DNA from: a bacterium
Lineage (GTDB): Bacteria > Fidelibacterota > Marinisomatia > Marinisomatales > UBA1611
Direction of reading: 5' to 3'
Length of the DNA stretch: 42,693 nt
NCBI GenBank assembly: GCA_004321745.1
Contig: SGYO01000015.1
Span: 1-42,693, forward strand
Part shown: positions 8,108 to 16,773 of the stretch, piece by piece
How positions within the stretch are numbered: position 1 is the first letter of the stretch
Layout of the letters: every line of letters starts with the position of its first letter
The notes under the pieces: generated by a model
Told to the model about the DNA's origin: nothing
The model's database searches: none
The model's input: only the letters and a program-made list of their open reading frames with translations
Program-made: the position numbers and the translations under genes

Positions 8108-11100
8108 TTGAATAAATTACATAAAAAATATCCATTATTTGACCCTGAGAAATTTCATGATGCATGTGGTGTAGGGTTTGTAGCAACAAAAAATGGAAAA
8201 CCTGACCCAAAAGTTCTTCCCTCCGCTTTATCTGCACTGCAAAGATTAACTCATCGGGGAGCAAAAGCATACGATGGAAATTCTGGAGATGGTTCAGGAA
8301 TATTAGTTGATATTCCAAGAAAATTCTTCGTTGATTATCTACTAAAAAAACATTCATTAAAAGTACTCAAAAATGACACTTTAGCTGTAGCATCTATTTT
8401 CGCTAAGGGGATTAATGATAAAACAATAGTCAATAATTTCTTAGATCTAACAAAAAAAGAAAAAATACAATTTTTAGCATTACGAAAAGTTCCTGTAGAT
8501 GAAAACGCCCTTGGTGATCTTTCAAAAGAATGTAAGCCAAAAATATTACAACTCATCTTTTCGACAAAAATCAAAGACAGCTCTAAGCTTGAACGCAAGC
8601 TTTACTTAATTAGAAAAAAGATTGAAAAAAAACTTTGCCCGAGGTACAAAAGATTTTACATATGTTCCTTTTCCTCAAAAACAATCATATATAAAGGGTT
8701 ATTAAGTTCAGATCAACTTGCAAAATTTTATAAAGATCTAAATCATGACCTATTTGTTGTGAAAGTAGCCTTATTTCATGAAAGATTTTCTACAAATACT
8801 TTTTCAAGTTGGGAAATGGCTCAGCCATTTAGAATGATTGCTCATAATGGTGAATTCAATACTATAAAAGGTAGCAGGCTCTGGATGAATTCAAGGGAGG
8901 GTAATTTAGAATCAAAAGTTTGGAAAAATGATATTGATTTTTTAAAACCAATAACAAAAAGCACAGGAAGCGATTCTGAAAGTTTTGACCATTCTGCGGA
9001 GTTTCTAAAAATTAGTGGAAGAGATATTTTTGACACTATGATGATAATGATACCCGATTCATACGAACAAACTGAAAAGTACTACAATAATAAAAAAATG
9101 AACAAGATGATGCGAGACTATTTTATCTACCATGAAAATTTCATGAAACCATGGGATGGCCCAGCAGCAATTGTTTTTACAGATGGAGATTTTGTTGGAG
9201 CTAAAATGGACCGAAATGGATTAAGACCGCTAAGGTACTCCATAACAAAAGATGGATTAATAATTATGGCATCAGAAGCTGGAATAGTTGATGTTGATGA
9301 AAATAATATTATAAGCAATTATCATATGAAGTCAGAAGAAATTTTTGGTCTTTCATTGAAAAATGGAGAGATTTTAGAAAACAAATATCTCAAAGCTAGA
9401 GAAGCATCAAAGAAACCTTATGGTAAATTAGTTTCTGATAATTTAAAAGTTTTAAAAAGAGGCAATGCTGAAGAACAGTTTAATGGATTTACCTCTTCAA
9501 AAAACAAGCCGCCACAAAATAAATTTGCTTCGTATAATATTTTTGATGAAGATATTAAAAAATTTATTGAACCACTTTCTGAGAATGTTAGTGAATCAAT
9601 TGGCTCAATGGGAGATGATACACCTTTAGCAATATTATCAGAGTTTGATAGAAAATTTTATGATTTTTTTAAGCAACAATTTGCTCAAGTAACTAACCCC
9701 CCTATTGATTCCTTAAGGGAAAACTCAGTTATGAGCTTGTATAAATATCTTGGTAGCGAAGATAATTTGTTAAATAACACTCCAACAAAAAATAGTGCCA
9801 TACGAATTTCTACTCCAATTCTCTCTTTAAAAGAAAGAAATGAATTAAAAAGTTTTAACTCTTGGTTTCCTCATGAAGAAATAGACTGCTTATATAAAAT
9901 TGGATCTAAACTTGATTCAAAAATAGAATCAATAAAGAAAAATTGTGAAAAATCAATTTTAAATGGAAATAAAATTATATTTTTAACAGATCAAAATCTG
10001 AAGTTAGACCACACCCCCATTCCGATGTTGCTTGTAATATCTGCTGTTCATCATCATTTAATTGAAAAAAAATTAAGGAGTAGAGTTTCTTTAATTGCAG
10101 TAACAGGTGATGTAATAGAAGATCATCATTTTGCAGCCTTAATATCTTTGGGCGCTAGTGCAATCTATCCACATTTTGCCTATGAAATAATTTTTAAAAT
10201 GAATAGTGAGGTTAAATATTACAAAAGATTAAAAAATTATCGAGCCTCAATTGAAAAAGGCCTTCTGAAAATAATGTCAAAAATGGGAATTTCAACATTA
10301 AGTGGCTACCATGGTAGTATGCTACTCAATACAGCAGGCATAGGCCCTAAACTTCTTAAAAAATATTTTCTATCATTAAATGGTCAATTAGGCGGACTAG
10401 AACTAAATGATTTAGAAAAATATTTGAAGAGGAAATATGATAATTCTATTAAAGATTTTGAATCAGAAAATATTAGAGATATAAACTTATTTCGCTTTAG
10501 AAAAAATGGTGAACTTCATGGATATAATCCATTAGTATTTAAAAAAATCCAAGATATATCAAAAGAAAAAGAATCAATAAAAAAAGTTGAAAATGATCTA
10601 GTATACATCAGAGACCTTCTAAAATACTCTAGTAAAAGAGAGCCCTTAAATTTTAATGAGGTAGAAAAGTCCTCATCCATTCTAAAAAGATTTGGTTCTG
10701 GTGGGGTTTCATTTGGAGCAATATCTGAGAAAGCACATTTAGAACTTGCGAAGGGTTTTGCGATGGCTGGTGCAAGGAGCAATACTGGAGAAGGAGGAGA
10801 AGCAAAAAATAGATATAGTATTTCAAACCAAGATAAATTAATTAACTCAACTATTAAACAAGTAGCTAGTGGAAGATTTGGGGTAAATGCTGAATATTTA
10901 TCAGCGGCTCAAGAAATACAAATCAAGATTGCCCAAGGAGCTAAGCCTGGTGAAGGTGGCCAACTTCCTGCATTTAAAGTATCAAATGCCATAGCATCTG
11001 CAAGATCAGCAGTACCTGGCATACCTCTAATAAGCCCACCTCCCCATCATGATATTTATAGTATTGAAGATATTAAACAACTTATTTATGATTTAAAAGA

Positions 11101-12586
11101 TGTTAACCCTCGGGCAAAAGTTTCTGTTAAACTAGTGGCTCAGCCTGGAGTAGGTGTTGTAGCCGCTGGCGTTGCAAAAGCAGGTGCTAATATCATTCTA
11201 ATTTCAGGCTCGGATGGAGGAACTGGAGCAACGCCACTAGGTTCACAAAAACATGCTGGCTTTCCATGGGAGTATGGGTTAGCTGAGACGCACCAGACGC
11301 TCATAGCAAATGGATTAAGAGAGTATGTAACATTAAGAGTTGATGGGGGATTAAAGTGGGCCAAAGATATAATTTTTGCAGCAATCTTAGGTGCCGAAGA
11401 ATATGATTTTGGCACTTCAGCTCTTGTTTCATTAGGCTGCGTTATGGCAAGGCAATGCCATGTGAACACATGCCCTGTTGGAATTGCGACTACTGACCCA
11501 AAATACGAAAAAAAGTTTAAGGGCTATGCGGAAAACGTAGAATCATATTTAAATGATATATCCAAAAAAGTGCAAAATGAATTACAAGAATTGGGTTTTA
11601 ATAAATTACATGATATAATTGGTAGAACAGATTTACTAAGCATTTCAAAGAAATATAAAAGCTTAGTATTAGAGCGAAATATTGACCTTGATGGAATATT
11701 AAACTCTAGAGCAAAAAAAGGTTTGCCACTCCAATCTGAGATGAAAATTAGATTCTCTAACTATCGCAGAGAAAAAACATTAGATGAAAAAATAATTGAT
11801 GAAATTAGGCAAGATATTGTGATGCAAGGTCATGCAATAATCGAACAAAAAATATTCAACACAGATAGAGCGATGGGGGCAAGGCTATCAGGAGAAATTT
11901 CATATTTATTTGGCAGTGACAATTTTAAAGGTAAAATACAGTGTAAATTAACAGGCACTGCTGGCCAAAGCTTTGGCGCATTTCTAAGTAATAATATTGA
12001 ACTACGATTAAAAGGCCTAGCAAATGACTATGTAGGTAAAAGCATGTCATCTGGGATTATATCTGTAAGAATGCATGAGAAACTTCGAAATAAAAGTACT
12101 AAAAATTCATTAATAGGTAATGTTGCTCTTTATGGTGCTACTGGAGGAGAATTATATGTTGAAGGTAAAGGTGGTGAGAGGTTCGCGGTTAGAAATAGTG
12201 GTGCTTCCGCAATAATTGAAGGGATAGGAAACCATGGTTGTGAATATATGAGCCAAGGTACTATTGTTGTCTTAGGCATAATTGGTAAGAATTTTGGCGC
12301 AGGAATGACAGGTGGAATAGCATTTATATACAATAAAAAACGCATATTAAAAAACTACCTTAACCATGATTTTGTTCTTGAGTCAAGCGTCGATAATAAA
12401 AAAGACGAAAATATTATTTTAGACCTAATACGAAATCACGTTTTTCATACAAATTCAAAAATAGGAAATAAAATATTAAAAAATTGGAAAACTGAAAAAT
12501 TTAATTTCAAAAAAATTACACCTTTAGCAATAAAAACATTAAATATTGAATCAATTTACGACTCTCACATATCTACAAGAATTTAA
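8108..12586 (+). CDS. gltB: Glutamate synthase large subunit
   Basis: This enzyme transfers the amide nitrogen of glutamine to 2-oxoglutarate to give two glutamates. At 1492 aa it has the full family length. The N-terminal glutaminase domain begins at Cys20 (ACGVGFVAT), the expected nucleophile after removal of a 19-residue propeptide. The central domain spans about 470-740, the FMN-binding synthase domain about 800-1170, and the C-terminal GXGXG beta-helix about 1235-1440. Cys1111, Cys1117 and Cys1122 form the CX5CX4C ligand set for the 3Fe-4S cluster. The frame starts with TTG, without a strong ribosome-binding site. No small subunit (gltD) is adjacent, so the electron donor may be a ferredoxin or a GltD encoded elsewhere. 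Confidence 0.97.
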   Translation: MNKLHKKYPLFDPEKFHDACGVGFVATKNGKPDPKVLPSALSALQRLTHRGAKAYDGNSGDGSGILVDIPRKFFVDYLLKKHSLKVLKNDTLAVASIFAKGINDKTIVNNFLDLTKKEKIQFLALRKVPVDENALGDLSKECKPKILQLIFSTKIKDSSKLERKLYLIRKKIEKKLCPRYKRFYICSFSSKTIIYKGLLSSDQLAKFYKDLNHDLFVVKVALFHERFSTNTFSSWEMAQPFRMIAHNGEFNTIKGSRLWMNSREGNLESKVWKNDIDFLKPITKSTGSDSESFDHSAEFLKISGRDIFDTMMIMIPDSYEQTEKYYNNKKMNKMMRDYFIYHENFMKPWDGPAAIVFTDGDFVGAKMDRNGLRPLRYSITKDGLIIMASEAGIVDVDENNIISNYHMKSEEIFGLSLKNGEILENKYLKAREASKKPYGKLVSDNLKVLKRGNAEEQFNGFTSSKNKPPQNKFASYNIFDEDIKKFIEPLSENVSESIGSMGDDTPLAILSEFDRKFYDFFKQQFAQVTNPPIDSLRENSVMSLYKYLGSEDNLLNNTPTKNSAIRISTPILSLKERNELKSFNSWFPHEEIDCLYKIGSKLDSKIESIKKNCEKSILNGNKIIFLTDQNLKLDHTPIPMLLVISAVHHHLIEKKLRSRVSLIAVTGDVIEDHHFAALISLGASAIYPHFAYEIIFKMNSEVKYYKRLKNYRASIEKGLLKIMSKMGISTLSGYHGSMLLNTAGIGPKLLKKYFLSLNGQLGGLELNDLEKYLKRKYDNSIKDFESENIRDINLFRFRKNGELHGYNPLVFKKIQDISKEKESIKKVENDLVYIRDLLKYSSKREPLNFNEVEKSSSILKRFGSGGVSFGAISEKAHLELAKGFAMAGARSNTGEGGEAKNRYSISNQDKLINSTIKQVASGRFGVNAEYLSAAQEIQIKIAQGAKPGEGGQLPAFKVSNAIASARSAVPGIPLISPPPHHDIYSIEDIKQLIYDLKDVNPRAKVSVKLVAQPGVGVVAAGVAKAGANIILISGSDGGTGATPLGSQKHAGFPWEYGLAETHQTLIANGLREYVTLRVDGGLKWAKDIIFAAILGAEEYDFGTSALVSLGCVMARQCHVNTCPVGIATTDPKYEKKFKGYAENVESYLNDISKKVQNELQELGFNKLHDIIGRTDLLSISKKYKSLVLERNIDLDGILNSRAKKGLPLQSEMKIRFSNYRREKTLDEKIIDEIRQDIVMQGHAIIEQKIFNTDRAMGARLSGEISYLFGSDNFKGKIQCKLTGTAGQSFGAFLSNNIELRLKGLANDYVGKSMSSGIISVRMHEKLRNKSTKNSLIGNVALYGATGGELYVEGKGGERFAVRNSGASAIIEGIGNHGCEYMSQGTIVVLGIIGKNFGAGMTGGIAFIYNKKRILKNYLNHDFVLESSVDNKKDENIILDLIRNHVFHTNSKIGNKILKNWKTEKFNFKKITPLAIKTLNIESIYDSHISTRI

Positions 12587-12601
12587 AATTTAAAAATTTT
12601 A

Positions 12602-12811
12602 CTATTTTGAATTAGCAACCTGCCTTAATAAGTCAAGCCAGTTAGATATCAAATTAAACCTAGTATACTTCTCTGTCATCACTAATGGTGTACCCGTGTT
12701 CCTCGCAAAGTGTTAATAAGAAAGTCCTAATTCCTTTTTATTTTTCTCTAGTTCTGTTTTAAACTTATTAAAATCAGAATCAATCAATATTATAACAAAA
12801 CACTCCACCAT
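12602..12811 (-). pseudogene. Small ORF interrupted by one in-frame stop
   Basis: One minus-strand reading frame runs 70 codons from ATG 12811 to TAG 12602, with a single TAA at codon 33 (12713-12715). The first part reads MVECFVIILIDSDFNKF and on through a Lys/Glu-rich helix. After the stop, the same frame gives TEKYTRFNLISNWLDLLRQ, which looks like a genuine amphipathic helix. The frame overlaps the end of the His-rich gene by 32 bases. A second frame between 12663 and 12720 also reads well (TLCEEHGYTISDDREVY), so two compensating frameshifts are an alternative to a nonsense mutation. It may be a decayed partner of the His-rich gene. No family recognised. Confidence 0.4.
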
Positions 12812-12995
12812 TTTCAATAGCTTCTAGTTTAGCTTCTAAATCTTCTAACTTATGCATAATATCATCAATATTGTGGTGTCCATCATTGTCATGATGTTTA
12901 TGATTATCATGATGTCCGTGTTTTTGTCCCGTTAGCACCATAAAAGTAATGAAAAGAACCCCACTAGTAATTAGACCTTTTAAATATGATTTCAT
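12780..12995 (-). CDS. Small exported or membrane-anchored His-rich protein (71 aa)
   Basis: An N-terminal hydrophobic segment (about residues 6-22, LITSGVLFITFMVLTG) acts as a signal peptide or anchor. Next comes a block (about 25-43) with nine His among Asp, Asn and Gly (HGHHDNHKHHDNDGHH), then a short coiled-coil-like helix (IMHKLEDLEAKLEAIEN) and a tail with one Cys. The His/Asp block strongly suggests binding of Zn, Ni, Cu or similar ions outside the cytoplasm. A strong AAGGAG sequence lies 7 bases before the ATG. About 140 bases upstream is a TATAAT box followed by two identical palindromic sites, so the gene is probably controlled by a repressor. Convergent to gltB. Metal identity and role are unknown. 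Confidence 0.8.
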   Translation of the reverse strand: MKSYLKGLITSGVLFITFMVLTGQKHGHHDNHKHHDNDGHHNIDDIMHKLEDLEAKLEAIENGGVFCYNID

Positions 12996-13135
12996 AAATG
13001 ACTCCTTAAAGTTTTAAATTTAATCTACAAAAAATTACCCTACAATGTGTGTGAGGAATATGTACACATACCTACCACCCCCATCAAACGGGTTATGCCC
13101 CCTACTTTGGTTGAAATAAGTGATTGAATTAGGTT

Positions 13136-13171
13136 TGTATCCTACAAAAGTGTATCCTACAAAGCATTATA
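13136..13171 (-). promoter_or_regulatory. TATAAT -10 box with two palindromic operator-like repeats
   Basis: On the minus strand TATAAT (13166-13171) is followed two bases later by two exact copies of a 13-base sequence (13151-13163 and 13136-13148), 15 bases apart centre to centre. Each copy contains the palindrome TGTA-N3-TACA. Two dyads just downstream of a -10 box are the usual arrangement of a repressor operator. The next gene on this strand is the His-rich protein, with a leader of about 160 nt. Which regulator binds is unknown. Confidence 0.5.
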
Positions 13172-13215
13172 AATGTCATACAATGATAAGGAATGACAAC
13201 TTTGACAGACTTACA

Positions 13216-13250
13216 TAAAAACAAAAACCCCCGTCAATAAACGAGGGTTT
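13216..13250 (-). terminator. Strong intrinsic terminator after tRNA-Val / lon
   Basis: On the minus strand AAACCCTCGT pairs with ACGGGGGTTT (10 bp, one G.U) around a 6-nt loop. A T-rich tail broken by one G follows. It sits 9 bases after the tRNA 3' end and would end transcripts from lon and the tRNA. Confidence 0.88.
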
Positions 13251-13258
13251 CTGAGAAG

Positions 13259-13332
13259 TGAGCGTTGAGAGATTCGAACTCCCGACATCTGCCTTGTAAG
13301 GGCAGCGCTCTGACCAGCTGAGCTAAACGCCC
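13259..13332 (-). tRNA. tRNA-Val (anticodon TAC)
   Basis: The 74-nt gene folds into a full cloverleaf. The acceptor stem is GGGCGTT/AACGCTC with one G.U, and the D arm is GCTC/GAGC. The anticodon arm CTGCC/GGCAG has loop CTTACAA, so the anticodon is TAC (valine). The T arm is GGGAG/CTCTC with loop TTCGAAT. The discriminator base is A and no CCA is encoded. It lies 33 bases downstream of lon on the same strand and is followed by a strong terminator. Confidence 0.96.
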
Positions 13333-13365
13333 ATACGCTTAACAAAATTATAAAATTTTAAGTTA

Positions 13366-15768
13366 TTAAGCTTTAGAAAATTTTCTTTTCTTAATAACCT
13401 TTGGCAGGGCAACATATAGGACATCCCAAATTTCTTTTGCAAAATGAAACTTCATATCTTTTGAAACATGTTTAGGAACATCTTCGATATCCTTTTGATT
13501 TAAAAAAGGTAAAATAACTTCTTTTATGCCTGCACGATGGGCGGCAGTAACTTTTTCTTTTACGCCACCAATTGGCAAAACATTTCCACGAAGTGTAATT
13601 TCCCCTGTCATAGCAACTTTACTCTTTACTGGTACATTTGTAATCAGTGATACTAATGATGTGATCATACTGACCCCAGCAGATGGACCATCTTTAGGAA
13701 TTGCACCCGCAGGTACATGAACGTGTAAATCTAATTCCTCATTAAAGTTAGAATCGATTCCAAAATCATCAGCATGCGCTCTCACAAAAGTCATCCCAGC
13801 AGTAGCAGATTCTTTCATTACATCACCTAATTGACCAGTCAATGTCAATTTTCCTTTACCTTTCATTTTAGTTGATTCTATAAAAAGTATGTCACCTCCT
13901 GCAGCTGTCCAAGCTAAACCAGTAACAACGCCTGGTTCTGTAGTCCTTTCAGCCAATTCAGAATGAAACTTTGAAGCTCCTAAGTAATCTTGAACTTTTG
14001 ATTTTGTTACCTTGATATTTTTCGAATCTTCTTCTACAACTTCTCTAGCAACTTTTCTTAAAACATTTGCTATCTCTCTTTCAAGTTGTCTAACTCCAGC
14101 CTCTCTAGTATATGAGCTAATTAACTCTTTAATAGATGCAGCATCTAAAGAAACCTCAGATTTATTTAATCCATTTTCTTTAATTTGTTTTGGGATTAAA
14201 TGCTTTTTTGCTATTTGTAATTTTTCATCTTGGATATATCCAGAAAACTCTAATATTTCCATCCTATCACGAAGAGCAGGAGGAATATTTCCGTAGTTAT
14301 TTGCAGTAGCTATGAACATAACCTTACTTAAATCAAAATCGAGTTCAAGATAGTGATCATTAAAAGAGTGATTTTGTTCTGGATCTAATACCTCTAACAA
14401 AGCAGAAGATGGATCTCCTCTAAAATCAGATCCTAGTTTATCAACTTCATCAAGCATAAACACTGGATTGTTTGTGCCTGCCTTTTTAATGTTTTGAATT
14501 ATCCTACCTGGAAGTGCACCAATGTAAGTTCTCCTGTGACCTCTAATTTCTGCTTCATCCCTTACACCGCCTAAAGATAATCTTATAAATTCTCTACCCA
14601 TTGACCTAGCAATAGATTTTCCTAGAGAAGTTTTTCCAACTCCAGGTGGGCCTCCAAAGCAAAGTATAGGTCCTCTAACACTTCCATTAGGATTTCTCTT
14701 TTGCTTAAGATTTCTAACAGCTAGATATTCAATTATTCTTTGTTTAACTTTTTCAAGACCATAATGATCAGTGTCAAGTATACTTAGTGCCTTTTTAAGA
14801 TCAATTCTGTCTTTTGATGATTTGCTCCATGGCAGATCGGCGATCCATTCAATGTATGTTCGAGATACATTATACTCAGGTGATTGTGTAGGGATTCTAG
14901 ATAGCCTATCAAGTTCTTTCATAGCTACTTTTTCAGATGCCTCAGGCATTTTTGCATCTTTTATACGCTCTTCTAATTCTTTGAGTTCTACGGTCCCTTC
15001 ATCTTCACCTAATTCTTTCTGAATTGCTTTCATTTGTTCTCTGAGGTAATACTCTCTCTGAGTTTTAGCTATTTCGTCATGAACTTCAGTCTGTATTTCT
15101 TCACCTAGTTTTATTCTTTGTATTTCTCTATTAATAATAGATATAGCTTTATCAATTCTACTTTTTATGTTAACCTCTTCGAGAATTTCTTGTTTTTCCT
15201 GATTAGGGAGAGTCATTAAAGAAACCGCTCTGTCAACTAGCCTATTTGGTTTTTTGATATTTGAAAGCATCCCTGTATGTTCCTCAGTCAAGTTTGGAGC
15301 TACTTTGATAAGGTCAGCAAAAGATGTCCTTAAATTATCAACAATATCATCAAGTTCTAATGAATCAGAAATTGGATCATCGCTAACTTTGCTAGCAGCA
15401 GCTTTGAAATAAGGCTCTTTGCTTAAATAATCTAAAATTTTTACTCGAGCTATACCCTGTACTATTGCAGATTTGCTATTATCGGGCATAGCAAAAACTT
15501 TAAGCACTGTGGCTAATGTACCATATGAATATAGATCTTCAATGGATGGATCCTCAATGGAACCATCTTCCTGAGCTACTACTATGATGTATTTTCTTTT
15601 TTCAAGTTCAATATCTGAGATTAACTTAAGCGATTTTTCCCTGCCTATATATATAGGTATCACTTGTTGAGGAAATAAAACAGTATTGCGCAATGGCATT
15701 ACAGCATATTCTTCTGTCCCTTCAATATTAATGTTTTCAATGTCTTTTTCTGATAATTTTTCAGCCAT
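13366..15768 (-). CDS. lon: ATP-dependent protease La (Lon)
   Basis: Lon is a cytoplasmic homohexameric AAA+ protease that removes damaged and regulatory proteins. The N-terminal substrate-binding domain begins at residue 18 (YAVMPLRNTVLFP). The AAA+ domain has Walker A GGPPGVGKTS and Walker B VFMLDEVDKL. The C-terminal protease domain carries Ser696 in DGPSAGVS and Lys739 in GGVKEK, 43 residues apart as in E. coli Lon (679/722). The length of 800 aa is standard. An AGG sequence is 8-9 bases before the ATG. The gene stands between tRNA-Val and lipA, separated from lipA by 124 bases, so it probably has its own promoter. Confidence 0.98.
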   Translation of the reverse strand: MAEKLSEKDIENINIEGTEEYAVMPLRNTVLFPQQVIPIYIGREKSLKLISDIELEKRKYIIVVAQEDGSIEDPSIEDLYSYGTLATVLKVFAMPDNSKSAIVQGIARVKILDYLSKEPYFKAAASKVSDDPISDSLELDDIVDNLRTSFADLIKVAPNLTEEHTGMLSNIKKPNRLVDRAVSLMTLPNQEKQEILEEVNIKSRIDKAISIINREIQRIKLGEEIQTEVHDEIAKTQREYYLREQMKAIQKELGEDEGTVELKELEERIKDAKMPEASEKVAMKELDRLSRIPTQSPEYNVSRTYIEWIADLPWSKSSKDRIDLKKALSILDTDHYGLEKVKQRIIEYLAVRNLKQKRNPNGSVRGPILCFGGPPGVGKTSLGKSIARSMGREFIRLSLGGVRDEAEIRGHRRTYIGALPGRIIQNIKKAGTNNPVFMLDEVDKLGSDFRGDPSSALLEVLDPEQNHSFNDHYLELDFDLSKVMFIATANNYGNIPPALRDRMEILEFSGYIQDEKLQIAKKHLIPKQIKENGLNKSEVSLDAASIKELISSYTREAGVRQLEREIANVLRKVAREVVEEDSKNIKVTKSKVQDYLGASKFHSELAERTTEPGVVTGLAWTAAGGDILFIESTKMKGKGKLTLTGQLGDVMKESATAGMTFVRAHADDFGIDSNFNEELDLHVHVPAGAIPKDGPSAGVSMITSLVSLITNVPVKSKVAMTGEITLRGNVLPIGGVKEKVTAAHRAGIKEVILPFLNQKDIEDVPKHVSKDMKFHFAKEIWDVLYVALPKVIKKRKFSKA

Positions 15769-15892
15769 AAATAAACCTATTTGATTTTAATATAGAATGG
15801 TGCAACCATTATGCCAACTTTTTAAATGTTAAATTTTGTACTTTTATTTTCTGTCTATGCTAAAATGGCGTAAAAAGTGTTGGCAAATTGAC

Positions 15893-16765
15893 TTAAACTA
15901 ATTTATCAGATCTTTTTGCTATTAAACGAGCTTGCTCATCCGCATGATAGGAACTTCTAACTAAAGCCCCTGATTCAACAACTTCAAAACCAATTTCTAA
16001 TCCAAAGTATTTGTAATTTTCAAATTCTTCATTTGAAACATAACGCTGAACTTTCAAATGATTGGTTGTAGGCTGAAGATATTGCCCTATTGTAAATATT
16101 GAAACTCCAGCATAATAAGCATCTTTCATTGTATCAATGACTTCTTCAAATGTTTCTCCTAAACCAACCATTAAACCAGTCTTAGTTTTTAAACCGTAGT
16201 TGGCTGATGCTTTTAGAACATTTAAACTTCTTTGCCAGTTGGATTGCGTTCTTACAGCCTTACTGATACGCTCAACACATTCTAAGTTGTGACTAAATAT
16301 TTCAGGTTCAGCAATGAACACTTTTTCTAAAGCTGTATGGTCTCCCCTAAAATCAGGAGTTAAGACTTCTACTGTACAACCTGGAACTTTTCTATGAATT
16401 TCATTTATTGTCTTGGCCCAAATTGATGAACCATAATCCCCTTTTAAATCATCTCTATCTACAGAGGTAATGACAACATGTTTGAGATGCATTTTTTTGA
16501 CTGCCAATGCCGTTCTAGTTGGCTCTAGCGGGTCATCCCAAGTTGGTTTTCCTGTCTTCACAGCACAAAATCCACATGCTCTAGTGCAAGTATCACCTAA
16601 AATCATCAAAGTTGCAGTACCTCTATTCCAACATTCATAAATGTTAGGACAATTCGCTTCAGCACATACTGTATTTAGATTTTGATCTTTTACAATATCC
16701 TTAACAAATTTATAATTTTTACCAATTTGAAGCTTTATTTTGGGTTTATATTCTTTCTGTAGCAT
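15893..16765 (-). CDS. lipA: Lipoyl synthase
   Basis: This radical SAM enzyme inserts two sulfurs into the octanoyl chain on lipoyl domains. All family marks are present: an auxiliary-cluster Cys set near the N-terminus (CAEANCPNIYEC), the radical SAM motif CTRACGFC, and a C-terminal RSSYHADE whose Ser is a ligand of the sacrificial cluster. The length of 290 aa is typical. It begins 8 bases after the stop of the E2 gene, whose lipoyl domain is its likely substrate, and LipB is encoded in the same run. The operon thus provides both steps of endogenous lipoate synthesis. Confidence 0.97.
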   Translation of the reverse strand: MLQKEYKPKIKLQIGKNYKFVKDIVKDQNLNTVCAEANCPNIYECWNRGTATLMILGDTCTRACGFCAVKTGKPTWDDPLEPTRTALAVKKMHLKHVVITSVDRDDLKGDYGSSIWAKTINEIHRKVPGCTVEVLTPDFRGDHTALEKVFIAEPEIFSHNLECVERISKAVRTQSNWQRSLNVLKASANYGLKTKTGLMVGLGETFEEVIDTMKDAYYAGVSIFTIGQYLQPTTNHLKVQRYVSNEEFENYKYFGLEIGFEVVESGALVRSSYHADEQARLIAKRSDKLV

Positions 16766-16773
16766 TTTTTTAA

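Noticed and set aside
11140-11469. 109-codon minus-strand frame inside gltB
   Set aside because: Antisense shadow of the strongly conserved FMN and Fe-S region of glutamate synthase.
13136-13163. Possible start of a CRISPR array
   Set aside because: Only two 13-base copies with 2 bases between them; no spacers and no cas genes. Operator sites fit better.
14012-14296. 94-codon plus-strand frame inside lon
   Set aside because: Antisense shadow of the lon coding sequence.
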